From Dorea_D sp963559605 (GTDB lineage Bacteria > Bacillota > Clostridia > Lachnospirales > Lachnospiraceae), in assembly GCA_963559605.1 (NCBI GenBank), contig CAUWLL010000003.1, forward strand, positions 35,035-99,034: a DNA stretch of 64,000 nucleotides, read 5' to 3'. Both the position numbers and the translations under genes were made by a program. The stretch's first letter is position 1, and every line of letters begins with the position of its first letter. The notes under the pieces are model-generated. The model did not search any database and was not told the DNA's origin. It worked only from the letters and a program-made list of their open reading frames with translations. Shown here piece by piece: positions 52,932 to 62,366 of the stretch.

Positions 52932-54041
52932 CTAAAGCCGGAATAGCTTCTCCAGCTCTTCCTCCTTCAGTTCTGTACCGATCACACACAGACGACCAGT
53001 GTAATCCGGTTGACACGCTCTCACTTCGTACTCTTCCGGCACTAAATCAAACTGTCTCCATGTATGATCTGCCATCTCTATAATTCCTTTCGAACGCAAA
53101 ATCGTGCCGTACTCCTTTGTTTCAGATAATGCTTTCAAGAACACATCCAGCTCTTCCTCTGTATATTTGCGGGCAGTTTCTCTGCCCCAGCTTGTAAATA
53201 CATCATCCGCATGATGATGCCCATGATGGTCGTGCCCATGCTCATGCCCATGTTCATGTTCGTGTCCATGATGGTGATGATGGCAGAATCCTTCTTCATG
53301 TTCGTGATGATGACAGCATCCTTCTTCATGCTCATGGTGATGGCAGTCTCCTTCTTCATGTTCGTGATGATGACAGCATCCTTCTTCATGTTCGTGATCG
53401 TGATGATGACAGCATCCTTCTTCCTCGAACAATCCTTCAATCTCTGCTCCGACATCCAGCGCATGACGAATCGCCTCTTTGCTTAACTTCTCCCACGGTG
53501 TGGAGATAATTGTAGCTTCTTTGTTCTGTTCTCGAAGCATTTTCACACATTCTTCTATCTTGTCGTCCTCCATCATCTGCGTACGGCTGATGACAATTGT
53601 AGACGCATGAGACACCTGGTCTTTGAAAAACTCGCCGAAGTTTTTCAAATATAGCTTCCCTTTCTTCCCGTCCACAACCGTAATCTTTCCATCTATCTCA
53701 ATATCCGCTTCTTTTCTCACATCCTCAATGGCTTTCGCCACATCCGAAAGTTTTCCGACACCCGATGGCTCGATCAGTACACGGTCGGGCTTATATTCTT
53801 CCAGTACCTTCTTCAATGCCTCACTAAAATCTCCCACAAGCGTACAGCAAATACATCCCGAATTCATCTCTCGGATCTCAATTCCGGCATCTTTCAGAAA
53901 ACCGCCGTCAATCCCGATCTCACCAAATTCATTTTCAATCAAAACCAGCTTTTCCTCTGTAAATACCTGTTGTATCAACTGTTTGATAAAGGTCGTCTTT
54001 CCGGCTCCCAAAAAACCGGATATAATATCCACTTTTACCAC
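52932..54041 (-). CDS. COG0523 (CobW/ZigA-like) metallochaperone GTPase with His/Cys repeat
   Basis: A 369-residue GTPase. P-loop GFLGAGKTT, the metal-binding GCICC, EPSG switch and SRTQ in place of NKxD are visible. A ~70-residue insert holds five CCHHHEHEEG-like units followed by a HGHEHEHGHEHGHDHHGHHH-like run, which should bind zinc, nickel or cobalt. A C-terminal CobW_C domain (KGIIEMADHTWRQFD) completes it. The start is GTG 54041, six bases after AAGGAG; the longer ORF start lacks a ribosome site. Upstream TGAAAACGATTG weakly resembles a Fur/Zur box. Confidence 0.88.
   Translation of the reverse strand: MVKVDIISGFLGAGKTTFIKQLIQQVFTEEKLVLIENEFGEIGIDGGFLKDAGIEIREMNSGCICCTLVGDFSEALKKVLEEYKPDRVLIEPSGVGKLSDVAKAIEDVRKEADIEIDGKITVVDGKKGKLYLKNFGEFFKDQVSHASTIVISRTQMMEDDKIEECVKMLREQNKEATIISTPWEKLSKEAIRHALDVGAEIEGLFEEEGCCHHHDHEHEEGCCHHHEHEEGDCHHHEHEEGCCHHHEHEEGFCHHHHHGHEHEHGHEHGHDHHGHHHADDVFTSWGRETARKYTEEELDVFLKALSETKEYGTILRSKGIIEMADHTWRQFDLVPEEYEVRACQPDYTGRLCVIGTELKEEELEKLFRL
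53214..53424. repeat. 30-bp tandem repeats encoding the His/Cys insert
   Basis: Units of the form CATCCTTCTTCATGTTCGTG plus a GATGATGACAG-type end recur about five times, with a simpler CATG/CATGCC-rich stretch at the left. Unit number can change in frame. Confidence 0.8.
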
Positions 54042-54103
54042 GAATAACTCCTTCTTTCTACAATCGTTTTCATTTTTCGACAAGGAATATAGCGCTTTTA
54101 AAA

Positions 54104-54133
54104 GATAAGGCAGGACTTACGTCCCGCCTTATC
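54104..54133. terminator. nifJ terminator
   Basis: GATAAGGC/GCCTTATC plus GGAC/GTCC stem with one mismatch around TTAC, 37 bases after the nifJ stop on the minus strand. Confidence 0.75.
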
Positions 54134-54169
54134 CGACACTCAACCGAGTATCCTTATCTGTTTCATATC

Positions 54170-57100
54170 TTATTCTCCGCCGTACAGAGTAACAAGTTTC
54201 TTAAGATAATCGTATCTTTCCATAGCCTCAGCCTCGTTCTGTGCGAACAGCTTCTCAGCTTTCTCTGGATTTGCTCTCTTAAGAGCATTGTAACGAACCT
54301 CTCCGTCAAGGAATGCCTGATACTCTTCCTGTTTAGGCTCTTTGCTGTCAAGTGTGAACTTAGCGCCCTCTGCAGCCGGGTTGAATCTGAAGTTGTTCCA
54401 GTATCCACACTCTACTGCTAATGCTTCCTCAGTCTGAGCTTTGCTCATACCTTTCTTAATACCATGATTGATACATGGAGCGTAAGCAATGATAAGTGAT
54501 GGTCCCGGATATGCTTCAGCCTCTGCAATTGCTTTTACAGTCTGGTTGAAGTCTGCACCCATAGCGATCTGTGCTACGTATACATAACCGTAACTCATAG
54601 CGATACCTGCAAGGTCTTTCTTCTTCGTCTCTTTTCCGCCTGCTGCAAACTGTGCTGTAGCACCTGTCTTAGTAGCTTTAGAGGACTGTCCGCCTGTATT
54701 AGAGTAAACCTCTGTATCGAATACCATGATGTTGATGTCCTCACCACTTGCCAATACATGGTCAACACCGCCAAAACCGATGTCATAAGCCCATCCGTCA
54801 CCACCGAAGATCCACTGGGATTTCTTAGCGAGGAAGTCTTTATTCTTAACGATTTCTCTGCATGTATCACAATCAATCTCTGATAATACAGAAACTAATT
54901 TCTCAGCAGCATCGCCGTTTGTTACTCCACTGTTAAATGTGTCAAGATATTCCTGACAAGCTGCTTTCGCTTCTGCTGTTGCGCAGTCAGCCGCTAATAC
55001 AGTCTCAACATTCTCTTTCAGTCTCTTTCTGATCGCTTTCTGAGCAAGCAACATACCGTATCCAAACTCAGCGTTATCCTCGAACAAGGAGTTTGCCCAA
55101 GCCGGTCCCTGTCCCTTAGCGTTTACTGTGTAAGGTGTAGACGGTGAAGAGTTACCCCAGATAGAGGAACATCCTGTTGCGTTAGCAATATACATTCTGT
55201 CACCGAATAACTGTGTGATCAATTTAGCGTAAGGTGTCTCTCCACAACCTGCACAAGCTCCTGAGAACTCAAGAAGCGGCTGTTTGAACTGACTTCCTTT
55301 CACTGTCTCCGGTTTGAACTTAGCAACAACTTCCGGTTTCACTTCGATCTCTCTGCCGAAATCAAATACTTCCTGAGATGCTGCGTTCTCTTCCATATTT
55401 TTCATAACGAGAGCTTTCTCGCCCTTCTTGCCCGGACATACGTTAGCACAAGAACCACAACCTGTACAGTCATAAGCAGATACAGTCATTGTGAACTTCA
55501 TTCCCGGCATACCGATCATATCGATCGCTTTTGTTCCTTCCGGCGCTTTTGCAAGCTCGTCCTCTGTAAGAGCTACCGGACGGATAACAGCGTGTGGACA
55601 TACATATGCACAGCGGTTACACTGGATACAGTTTTCCTCTACCCATACCGGAATATCTACAGCAATACCACGTTTCTCATATGCAGAAGAACCGGATGGT
55701 GTAGAACCGTCTACATAATCATTAAATGCAGATACCGGAAGTGAGTTACCTTCCTGCGCATTTACTTTCGCCTGAATATTCTTAACAAAGTTTACAACTT
55801 CATCTTTTCCGCCCTTAACTTCCGGTGTGAACAGACCTTCGTCTGCACAGGACTTCCAGGAATCTGGAACTGCTACTTCAACAACTTGTTTTGCACCTGC
55901 ATCAATAGCATCGTAGTTCATCTGAACAATCTTGTCACCTTTTCTTCCGTAAGTAGCCTTAGCTGCTTTCTTCATAAGGTCGATCGCTTCCTCCTCAGGA
56001 ATGATAGCTGCAAGTTTGAAGAATGCAGACTGCAGAACTGTATTGATACGTCCGCCAAGTCCGATCTCTTTACCAATCTTAATACCGTCGATCGTGTAGA
56101 ACTTAATATTGTGGTCAGCGATATATGCTTTTACCTGTCCCGGTAAGTGTTTCTCAAGCCCTTCCATATCCCATGGGCAGTTCAGAAGGAATGTACCGCC
56201 GTCAACAAGCTCCTGAACCATGTTATATTTGTTTACATAAGATGGGTTATGACAAGCTACAAAGTTCGCCTGTTTGATCAGGTATGTTGATTTGATCGGG
56301 CTCTTACCAAAACGTAAGTGAGACATTGTTACACCGCCGGACTTCTTAGAGTCATAGTCAAAGTAAGCCTGTGCGTACATGTCTGTATTGTCACCGATGA
56401 TCTTGATAGAGTTCTTGTTAGCTCCGACAGTTCCGTCTGCTCCAAGTCCCCAGAATTTACAGTTGATCGTTCCTTCTGGAGTTGTAACAAGCGGTGCTCC
56501 GACTTCAAGAGAAAGGTTGGTAACATCATCAACGATACCAATTGTAAATCTGTCTTTGTCCGCGTTGTTAAATACTGCAACGATCTGTGCCGGTGTCGTA
56601 TCTTTAGAACCTAATCCGTAACGTCCGCAGTTTACTGTAACGCTCTCAAATTTTGTTCCTTTTAATGCAGATACAACGTCAAGATATAACGGCTCTCCCT
56701 GTGCTCCCGGCTCTTTTGTTCTGTCAAGAACGTTGATTACCTTCGCTGTCTCCGGGATAGCGTCTACAAATGCTTTAGCGCTGAATGGTCTGTAAAGACG
56801 AACTTTCACAACACCAACCTTTTCGCCTGCTGCCATCATGTAGTCGATAGTCTCTTCGATTGTATCACATACAGAACCCATAGCTACGATAACCTTCTCA
56901 GCATCTGGAGCTCCGTAGTAGTTGAACAGTTTATAGTTTGTTCCGATCTTCGCATTAACTTTATCCATGTATTCCTGTACGATCGCCGGCATAGCATCGT
57001 AGTATGGGTTACATGCTTCTCTTGCCTGGAAGAAGATGTCCGGGTTCTGTGCAGAACCTCTGTGACATGGGTGATTTGGATTCAATGCATGATTTCTGAA

Positions 57101-57706
57101 CTCATCAATTGCATCCATATCTACCATATCTTTCAGGTCTTCGCAATCCCATGTCTCGATCTTCTGGATCTCATGAGATGTACGGAATCCGTCAAAGAAG
57201 TTGATAAACGGAAGTTTTCCTTTTAATGCCGCACAATGTGCAACCGGTGTTAAGTCCATAACTTCCTGTACGCTGGACTCACAGAGCATTGCAGCGCCTG
57301 TCTGACGACAAGCGTAAACGTCTGAATGATCTCCGAAAATAGATAAAGCGTGGCTTGCAATTGCACGAGCAGAAACGTTAAATACTCCCGGAAGCTGCTC
57401 ACCTGCTACTTTATATAAGTTAGGAATCATCAACAGTAAGCCCTGAGATGCTGTAAAGGTTGTTGTAAGAGCGCCTGCTGCCAGTGATCCGTGAACTGCT
57501 CCTGCAGCACCTGCCTCTGACTGCATCTCTGTTACCTGTACAGTTTGTCCAAAGATATTTTTTCTACCTTCGGTAGCCCACTCATCTACGTGCTCCGGCA
57601 TAACAGATGATGGGGTGATAGGGTAAATGGCCGCAACTTCTGTATACGCATAAGAAGCATGAGCTGCTGCCTGATTACCATCCATGGTCTTCATTTTTCT
57701 TGCCAT
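54170..57706 (-). CDS. nifJ: Pyruvate:ferredoxin (flavodoxin) oxidoreductase
   Basis: A 1178-residue single-chain PFOR that turns pyruvate and CoA into acetyl-CoA and CO2 with reduction of ferredoxin, the core step of clostridial fermentation. Domains I-III (YPITPSSVMPEHVDEWA onward) are followed by the two-[4Fe-4S] ferredoxin domain (CIQCNRCAYVCPHA and CTGCGSCANVCPGKKG), and the TPP domain with CAGCGETPY, GGDGWAYDIGFGG and the fourth-cluster cysteine. Full length. RBS AAGGAGG; promoter TAGACT-N17-TATAAT. Confidence 0.98.
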   Translation of the reverse strand: MARKMKTMDGNQAAAHASYAYTEVAAIYPITPSSVMPEHVDEWATEGRKNIFGQTVQVTEMQSEAGAAGAVHGSLAAGALTTTFTASQGLLLMIPNLYKVAGEQLPGVFNVSARAIASHALSIFGDHSDVYACRQTGAAMLCESSVQEVMDLTPVAHCAALKGKLPFINFFDGFRTSHEIQKIETWDCEDLKDMVDMDAIDEFRNHALNPNHPCHRGSAQNPDIFFQAREACNPYYDAMPAIVQEYMDKVNAKIGTNYKLFNYYGAPDAEKVIVAMGSVCDTIEETIDYMMAAGEKVGVVKVRLYRPFSAKAFVDAIPETAKVINVLDRTKEPGAQGEPLYLDVVSALKGTKFESVTVNCGRYGLGSKDTTPAQIVAVFNNADKDRFTIGIVDDVTNLSLEVGAPLVTTPEGTINCKFWGLGADGTVGANKNSIKIIGDNTDMYAQAYFDYDSKKSGGVTMSHLRFGKSPIKSTYLIKQANFVACHNPSYVNKYNMVQELVDGGTFLLNCPWDMEGLEKHLPGQVKAYIADHNIKFYTIDGIKIGKEIGLGGRINTVLQSAFFKLAAIIPEEEAIDLMKKAAKATYGRKGDKIVQMNYDAIDAGAKQVVEVAVPDSWKSCADEGLFTPEVKGGKDEVVNFVKNIQAKVNAQEGNSLPVSAFNDYVDGSTPSGSSAYEKRGIAVDIPVWVEENCIQCNRCAYVCPHAVIRPVALTEDELAKAPEGTKAIDMIGMPGMKFTMTVSAYDCTGCGSCANVCPGKKGEKALVMKNMEENAASQEVFDFGREIEVKPEVVAKFKPETVKGSQFKQPLLEFSGACAGCGETPYAKLITQLFGDRMYIANATGCSSIWGNSSPSTPYTVNAKGQGPAWANSLFEDNAEFGYGMLLAQKAIRKRLKENVETVLAADCATAEAKAACQEYLDTFNSGVTNGDAAEKLVSVLSEIDCDTCREIVKNKDFLAKKSQWIFGGDGWAYDIGFGGVDHVLASGEDINIMVFDTEVYSNTGGQSSKATKTGATAQFAAGGKETKKKDLAGIAMSYGYVYVAQIAMGADFNQTVKAIAEAEAYPGPSLIIAYAPCINHGIKKGMSKAQTEEALAVECGYWNNFRFNPAAEGAKFTLDSKEPKQEEYQAFLDGEVRYNALKRANPEKAEKLFAQNEAEAMERYDYLKKLVTLYGGE

Positions 57707-57764
57707 TTTTGTTGTTCCTCCTTAAAAAATATTGCAAATCATTTGTAATTTGACATGTATAATT

Positions 57765-57807
57765 ATTATAGCCCGAATACCTCTAAAAGTCTAGTGATAG
57801 TCGGGCT
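57765..57807 (-). promoter_or_regulatory. nifJ promoter inside an inverted repeat
   Basis: TAGACT (57793-57788), 17-base spacer, TATAAT (57770-57765). Arms AGCCCGA (57770-57776) and TCGGGCT (57801-57807) flank the spacer; as RNA from lgt they could also form a terminator-like hairpin. Confidence 0.6.
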
Positions 57808-57837
57808 GTTTTTGTTTATTTTCGTGTACATCATCGT

Positions 57838-58704
57838 CTATTTTTTAACGACATTGTGCGTCTTTCTTCTGTAATATAATATTATCGCAAGAGACACGAC
57901 GACAAGCACACCTGCAAGCACTTGAGATACCGGAATCTGTGTCCCCGGAAACCAGAGCTGATCGGTACGCAGTCCCTCGATCCATACTCTGCCCGCTCCG
58001 TATCCAAACAGGCAGAGCAGAAAGACTTCACCGTCAAACCGCTTATGTTTTCGGTAAAGAAGCAAAAGAACCAGCACACCTAAACACCACAACGATTCAT
58101 AGAGAAACGTCGGATGAACCTGAATATAAGACACTCCGTCTATAGTTTCCATTTTCTTTCTCATAAGTTCCGTTATGTCCGAAGCACGTACGGCATCAAC
58201 CGGAAGCCGCATGGCAAGGAAGCTGTCTGTATACTCGCCGAATGCTTCCCTGTTAAAAAAATTCCCCCATCTGCCGATCATCTGCCCTGCCACAAGTCCG
58301 AGACATGCCGTGTCAAATAATAGAGGCGCCGACATCTTCTTAATCTTCGCAAAGATAATGACCGTGATCACCGCCGCGATCACTCCACCGTAAATCGCAA
58401 GTCCGCCCTGACGGATATTAAAAATACTTTTCCAGTCATCTTTGTACATATCCCACGAAAATACAACGTAATAAATCCTCGCTCCCATAATCGAGAAAAT
58501 CACCGCATAGATCGCGAGGTCATAATAATCCTCCGGATTCTGTCCGGTACGTTTTGCTTCCGCCGCCGCGATAAAAATACCTGCCAGTATTCCGAGACCG
58601 ATAAGCATTCCGTAAAATGCTATATCAAAACCAAATACCGTCACATGATCCCCTACATTTTCAAGCAAAATCCCCAGATTCGGGAACGCAATCGTTCGAG
58701 TCAT
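57838..58704 (-). CDS. lgt: Prolipoprotein diacylglyceryl transferase
   Basis: A 288-residue membrane enzyme that adds diacylglycerol to the lipobox cysteine of prolipoproteins, such as the two lipoproteins in this window. Seven membrane segments; signature IGRWGNFFNREAFGEYT (about 145-161) and HPTFLYESLWCLGVL. A short insert (DAVRASDITELMRKKMETIDG) precedes the last conserved block, common in Lachnospiraceae. AAGGAG precedes the ATG. Confidence 0.95.
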   Translation of the reverse strand: MTRTIAFPNLGILLENVGDHVTVFGFDIAFYGMLIGLGILAGIFIAAAEAKRTGQNPEDYYDLAIYAVIFSIMGARIYYVVFSWDMYKDDWKSIFNIRQGGLAIYGGVIAAVITVIIFAKIKKMSAPLLFDTACLGLVAGQMIGRWGNFFNREAFGEYTDSFLAMRLPVDAVRASDITELMRKKMETIDGVSYIQVHPTFLYESLWCLGVLVLLLLYRKHKRFDGEVFLLCLFGYGAGRVWIEGLRTDQLWFPGTQIPVSQVLAGVLVVVSLAIILYYRRKTHNVVKK

Positions 58705-58733
58705 AAGCCATCTCCTTCTGCCGTCGCTGTCGC

Positions 58734-59834
58734 TTAAACATTAAACCTAAACAACATAATATCTCCGTCTTTTACAACGTACTCTTTCCCTTCCAGTCTC
58801 ACAAGGCCTTTGTCTTTTGCCGCAGCGTGACTTCCGCAAGCCATCAGATCGTCATAAGACACAACCTCCGCACGGATGAATCCACGTTCAAAATCCGTAT
58901 GGATCTTTCCTGCCGCCTGTGGCGCTTTCGTCCCTTCCGTGATCGTCCACGCACGGACTTCCGGCTCTCCCGCAGTCAGGTAACTGATAAGACCTAACAG
59001 CTTATAACTTGCCTTGATCAGCTTTTCCAGCCCGGATTCACTTAACCCCAGATCCTCCAGAAACATCTTCTTCTCATCATCGTCAAGCTCGGCAATCTCC
59101 TGTTCAATCTGAGCACATACGACGAACACTTCACTTTCTTCTTTTGCCGCATACTCTCGCACTGCCTGTACTCCTGCATTTGACGCCCCGTCATCTGCCA
59201 GCTCATCTTCCGTCACATTTGCGGCATAGATCACCGGTTTGTAAGTCAGAAGATTATAGCCCGCCAGCCATTCCTGTTCTTCCTCATCATCTGCGCCCTC
59301 AAAAGTCTTGGCAAGACGGTTATTTTCCAGATGCTCTTTTATTTTCTCAAGAAGCGCCAGTTCTTTGGCTGCTGTCTTATCATTTCTGGCTACTTTCGTC
59401 GTTTTTGCAATTCTTCTTTCCAAAATCTCAAGGTCGGAGAAAATAAGCTCCAGATTGATCGTCTCAATATCTCTGAGCGGATCGATACTTCCGTCTACAT
59501 GAACGATATTGCTGTCCTCAAAGCATCTCACCACATGAACGATAGCGTCTACCTCGCGGATGTTAGCAAGGAACTGGTTTCCAAGCCCCTCTCCCTTCGA
59601 CGCTCCTTTTACAAGTCCTGCAATATCCACGAACTCAATTGCCGCCGGAATGATCTTCTTTGTGTGGTACATCTCCCCCAGCACATTCAGTCTCTCATCC
59701 GGCACGGTAACAACTCCCACATTGGGATCGATCGTACAGAACGGATAGTTTGCCGATTCCGCACCTGCCTTTGTAAGGGAATTAAACAGCGTACTTTTTC
59801 CAACATTCGGAAGTCCTACAATACCTAATTTCAT
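58734..59834 (-). CDS. ychF: Redox-regulated ATPase YchF (OLA1 family)
   Basis: A 366-residue P-loop protein: LPNVGKSTLFNSLT (8-21), DIAGLVKGASKGEGLGNQF, the NxxE adenine motif in YAANVTEDE and a C-terminal TGS domain (about 283-366). It binds ribosomes and hydrolyses ATP. The ribosome site CAGGT is weak and distant. It is the last chromosomal-type gene before the integrated element. Confidence 0.97.
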   Translation of the reverse strand: MKLGIVGLPNVGKSTLFNSLTKAGAESANYPFCTIDPNVGVVTVPDERLNVLGEMYHTKKIIPAAIEFVDIAGLVKGASKGEGLGNQFLANIREVDAIVHVVRCFEDSNIVHVDGSIDPLRDIETINLELIFSDLEILERRIAKTTKVARNDKTAAKELALLEKIKEHLENNRLAKTFEGADDEEEQEWLAGYNLLTYKPVIYAANVTEDELADDGASNAGVQAVREYAAKEESEVFVVCAQIEQEIAELDDDEKKMFLEDLGLSESGLEKLIKASYKLLGLISYLTAGEPEVRAWTITEGTKAPQAAGKIHTDFERGFIRAEVVSYDDLMACGSHAAAKDKGLVRLEGKEYVVKDGDIMLFRFNV

Positions 59835-59852
59835 ATTTATATTTACCTGTCT

Positions 59853-59879
59853 GAAAACCCTTTATTTATGCGGGTTTTC
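59853..59879. terminator. Hairpin at the element's left boundary
   Basis: GAAAACCC (59853-59860) and GGGTTTTC (59872-59879), loop TTTATTTATGC. It ends integrase transcription and may be part of the attachment region. Confidence 0.65.
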
Positions 59880-59910
59880 ACCTTTCTATATATTTTTACT
59901 ACACAATTTA

Positions 59911-61044
59911 CTACACAACTTTTAATGCTTTTTCTATCTTTTCTACCTCTTTTAATTTTTCATCTTCTGTCACATGTACATATAGATTCATTGTGATACC
60001 AACATTTGAATGTCCTAAAATAACTTGCAATGTTTTTGGTCTTATCCCTCCCTCTATTGCTCTAGTGGCATATGTGTGTCTTAGAACATGCATTGAAAAC
60101 CTATCGATACCAGCCTTGTCGCATAACTTAAATAGAGATGAGTCGTAAGCGGAATTCTTTGTTGGCTCACCTTTTCTGCTCAAAAACACAAAGTCTTTAA
60201 ATCGAATATTAATCACTTTAATTTCTTTCAATTTCTCCTTTTGGGTTTTTAAGATAGAAATAGCTTCTTCTGTTAAAGGAACATCTCGATAACCGGACTT
60301 GCTTTTCGGCTCTCCTATTCGCCATTCGCCTACAGAGTGTCTGTATTCCATGCTTCTCCCTATATGCATTACCTTCCTCTTTAAATCAATGTCAGACCAT
60401 TTTAATCCGATAAGTTCTCCGGTACGCAGTCCAGTTTGTAATAAAAAAGCAAACTGGTTATAATTGCTAGTACCTTTTGCAGTTTCCAAAAATTTCTTTT
60501 GTTCTTCAATGGTCAATGCACGAACTTTTTTAGGTTCTTTTCCTATATTATACTTAACAGATTTTGTTACAGGGTTCTTTGGTATAACGTCATTATCGAC
60601 CGCATCTGAAAACATCGAATATAAAGTGATTCTAGTTTGATATATCGTTGAAGTCTTATAATCGTCTTTCATTTGATTTAGTACGTTTTGGCAGTGCATG
60701 GGCTTTACTTCTGACATGAGCATATTTCCTATGCAACGATCGATATTATGTTTGAATCTTTCTTTATAATTTCTTATTGTATTGGGGCGAATACTGTTAC
60801 CTTTAATATTTGTAATCCAATATTCAAACCAAGCCTTAACCATCATGTTCCCGTTTGCATTGATTCCACCATGATCATCTTGTAATCTAGCGTCCGCATA
60901 CCACTTCCGACATTCCTGTAATTTAGGAAAATATTTTTGAATAGATTTTCCGGTTGTTTTGCTTACAAATCTTGCTGTATATAATCCGTCCTTTCTTTGA
61001 GAAATTCCAACTCCTAACTCTTTTCCTTTCAAATCCTTTCCCAT
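59911..61044 (-). CDS. Tyrosine-type site-specific integrase
   Basis: A 377-residue phage/ICE integrase. The N-terminal arm-binding domain is followed by a SAM-like core-binding domain (WFEYWITNIKGNSIRPNTIRN, split near residue 72) and the catalytic domain with R in GLRTGELIGLKW, HxxR in HVLRHTYATRA and the nucleophile tyrosine in NLYVHVTE. It inserts and, with an excisionase, removes the element. It lies at the edge next to ychF, as usual for integrases. AAAGGAG precedes the ATG. Confidence 0.96.
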   Translation of the reverse strand: MGKDLKGKELGVGISQRKDGLYTARFVSKTTGKSIQKYFPKLQECRKWYADARLQDDHGGINANGNMMVKAWFEYWITNIKGNSIRPNTIRNYKERFKHNIDRCIGNMLMSEVKPMHCQNVLNQMKDDYKTSTIYQTRITLYSMFSDAVDNDVIPKNPVTKSVKYNIGKEPKKVRALTIEEQKKFLETAKGTSNYNQFAFLLQTGLRTGELIGLKWSDIDLKRKVMHIGRSMEYRHSVGEWRIGEPKSKSGYRDVPLTEEAISILKTQKEKLKEIKVINIRFKDFVFLSRKGEPTKNSAYDSSLFKLCDKAGIDRFSMHVLRHTYATRAIEGGIRPKTLQVILGHSNVGITMNLYVHVTEDEKLKEVEKIEKALKVV

Positions 61045-61120
61045 AGTATATCTCCTTTCAAAAGAAAAAGAGCCTTGATATAGTTCTATATAATACTATA
61101 ATAAGGCTCATATGTCTATA

Positions 61121-61534
61121 TTACAACTCTAAAGTATTGTTCAAAAATTTTTCAAACTCCTTTCTTTTTATTAATTTTTTTCTTCCAACATAAAGAACAA
61201 ACGGACATTTTGGGTCTTTTGATATATCATTCAATTTGCAAATCCCAATATTGCTATATTCTGCTGCTTCCTCGATTGTCAAATTTGCTTTCTCCCATAT
61301 AGGCACTCTGTTTTTCATATTTAAGTCACTTCCTTCTACTTTCTCTTTGATTGCCGATATTTTTCTTCCTACTGTAGCTGTAGAACACTTTATATATGAA
61401 GATATTTCCTCATAGCTTTTTTCGTTTACCAAGCAATCTATAACTTTTAATTCCTCATCTGTAAAGTTGCATATGTTTTTTAATTCTTCAAGTTCCGGCT
61501 TAGTCAATGAGGATAAATACTTTCCCAATCTCAT
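61121..61534 (-). CDS. Excisionase-like protein with an extra N-terminal HTH domain
   Basis: About 137 residues. The C-terminal ~65 residues (NRVPIWEKANLTIEEAAEYS, then GRKKLIKRKEFEKFL) match the Tn916 Xis type of winged-helix excisionase. The N-terminal ~65 residues hold a LuxR/sigma-4-like helix-turn-helix (FTDEELKVIDCLVNEKSYEE and STATVGRKISAIKEKV). An internal ATG before KNRVPIWEK has AAGGAAG ten bases upstream, so a short Xis may also be made. Start ATG 61534 preferred to TTG 61543. Confidence 0.8.
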   Translation of the reverse strand: MRLGKYLSSLTKPELEELKNICNFTDEELKVIDCLVNEKSYEEISSYIKCSTATVGRKISAIKEKVEGSDLNMKNRVPIWEKANLTIEEAAEYSNIGICKLNDISKDPKCPFVLYVGRKKLIKRKEFEKFLNNTLEL

Positions 61535-61620
61535 AAGCCTCAAGTTCCTTTCTGTTATAAAAAATATTATTTCAGTATCCCTTTCTTTCGTAGATACTCA
61601 AGAACGCCTATTCCGTTCAT

Positions 61621-62085
61621 TCACTCCTCTCGCAATTCCTCACATACTTCTTTAACCATCTTATGTCCTGCTACTGGAATAGTTTTCTTTGGATTGTACG
61701 GTTCCGGAAGAGGCTGCCATGCGAGTACCGTATAAATATTTCCACTATTATCAAACCAAGTCCCATCCCAACTGTATTTCAGGGTCGTAGCTTCTTTCGC
61801 CCCTTTGATCGTTACATTAAATTCAGGGCAATATGTATCTTCTAACCCCTCTTGAACTTCCGGCAATCTCTCTTCTACCGGAATCCAGCCACCATTATCT
61901 CGTGACGATCTCGTGATTTTCATATCTTTTTCACGAGATATGGATTCCATGTCCGAACGAATGATCTCTTTCACTCTGCTCGCCCGCACATACCCGTCTA
62001 CTTCCATATTGCCTATATAAATAGGTGCATCTTCTTGAAATGTTGCTTCTTCAATCTCTTCCAAAATCTTCTCTAGTACGTTCAT
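61621..62085 (-). CDS. DUF551 domain protein (phage)
   Basis: About 154 residues. The C-terminal half has the DUF551 pattern GGWIPVEERLPE, VTIKGAKEATTLKYSWDG and VLAWQPLPEPYNP, common in phages and phage-derived islands; function unknown. The N-terminal half is acidic and helical. ATG 62085 has AAAGGAG and shares one base with the preceding stop (TGATG). Confidence 0.82.
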   Translation of the reverse strand: MNVLEKILEEIEEATFQEDAPIYIGNMEVDGYVRASRVKEIIRSDMESISREKDMKITRSSRDNGGWIPVEERLPEVQEGLEDTYCPEFNVTIKGAKEATTLKYSWDGTWFDNSGNIYTVLAWQPLPEPYNPKKTIPVAGHKMVKEVCEELREE

Positions 62086-62366
62086 CAAATAGCTCCTTTC
62101 TGCTTCAGCCACTGCTTAACTCGCTCTACTCCTATGTACTCCATAATTTCGTCATCAACTGCGTCCATGTGGTAGATTGGATATTCTTTATCAGATTCTT
62201 GCCACTCATCAGCCATGCAGTCAAAAATCATTACGAATTTGTAGCCATATCCACCGTGGCTATACAGCCACTCGTGGATGCTTTGAGGGTTCGCATCTTT
62301 TCCAGATACACGGATGTGTGGATATATTCCGTATCTATCTACTTTCTCTTCTTGGTTCACTTTCAT
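62085..62366 (-). CDS. Hypothetical element-encoded protein
   Basis: About 93 residues, not recognised. It is acidic, with VDRYGIYPHIRVSGKDANPQ, a WLYSHGGYGYKF segment and a predicted helical end (GVERVKQWLKQKGAI). No signal peptide or membrane segment. GGAGG lies seven bases before ATG 62366. It overlaps both neighbours by one to four bases, so it is part of a coupled set. Confidence 0.7.
   Translation of the reverse strand: MKVNQEEKVDRYGIYPHIRVSGKDANPQSIHEWLYSHGGYGYKFVMIFDCMADEWQESDKEYPIYHMDAVDDEIMEYIGVERVKQWLKQKGAI

Noticed and set aside
53214..53424. CRISPR-like regular repeats
   Set aside because: The units are contiguous, lack spacers and are a coding His/Cys repeat.
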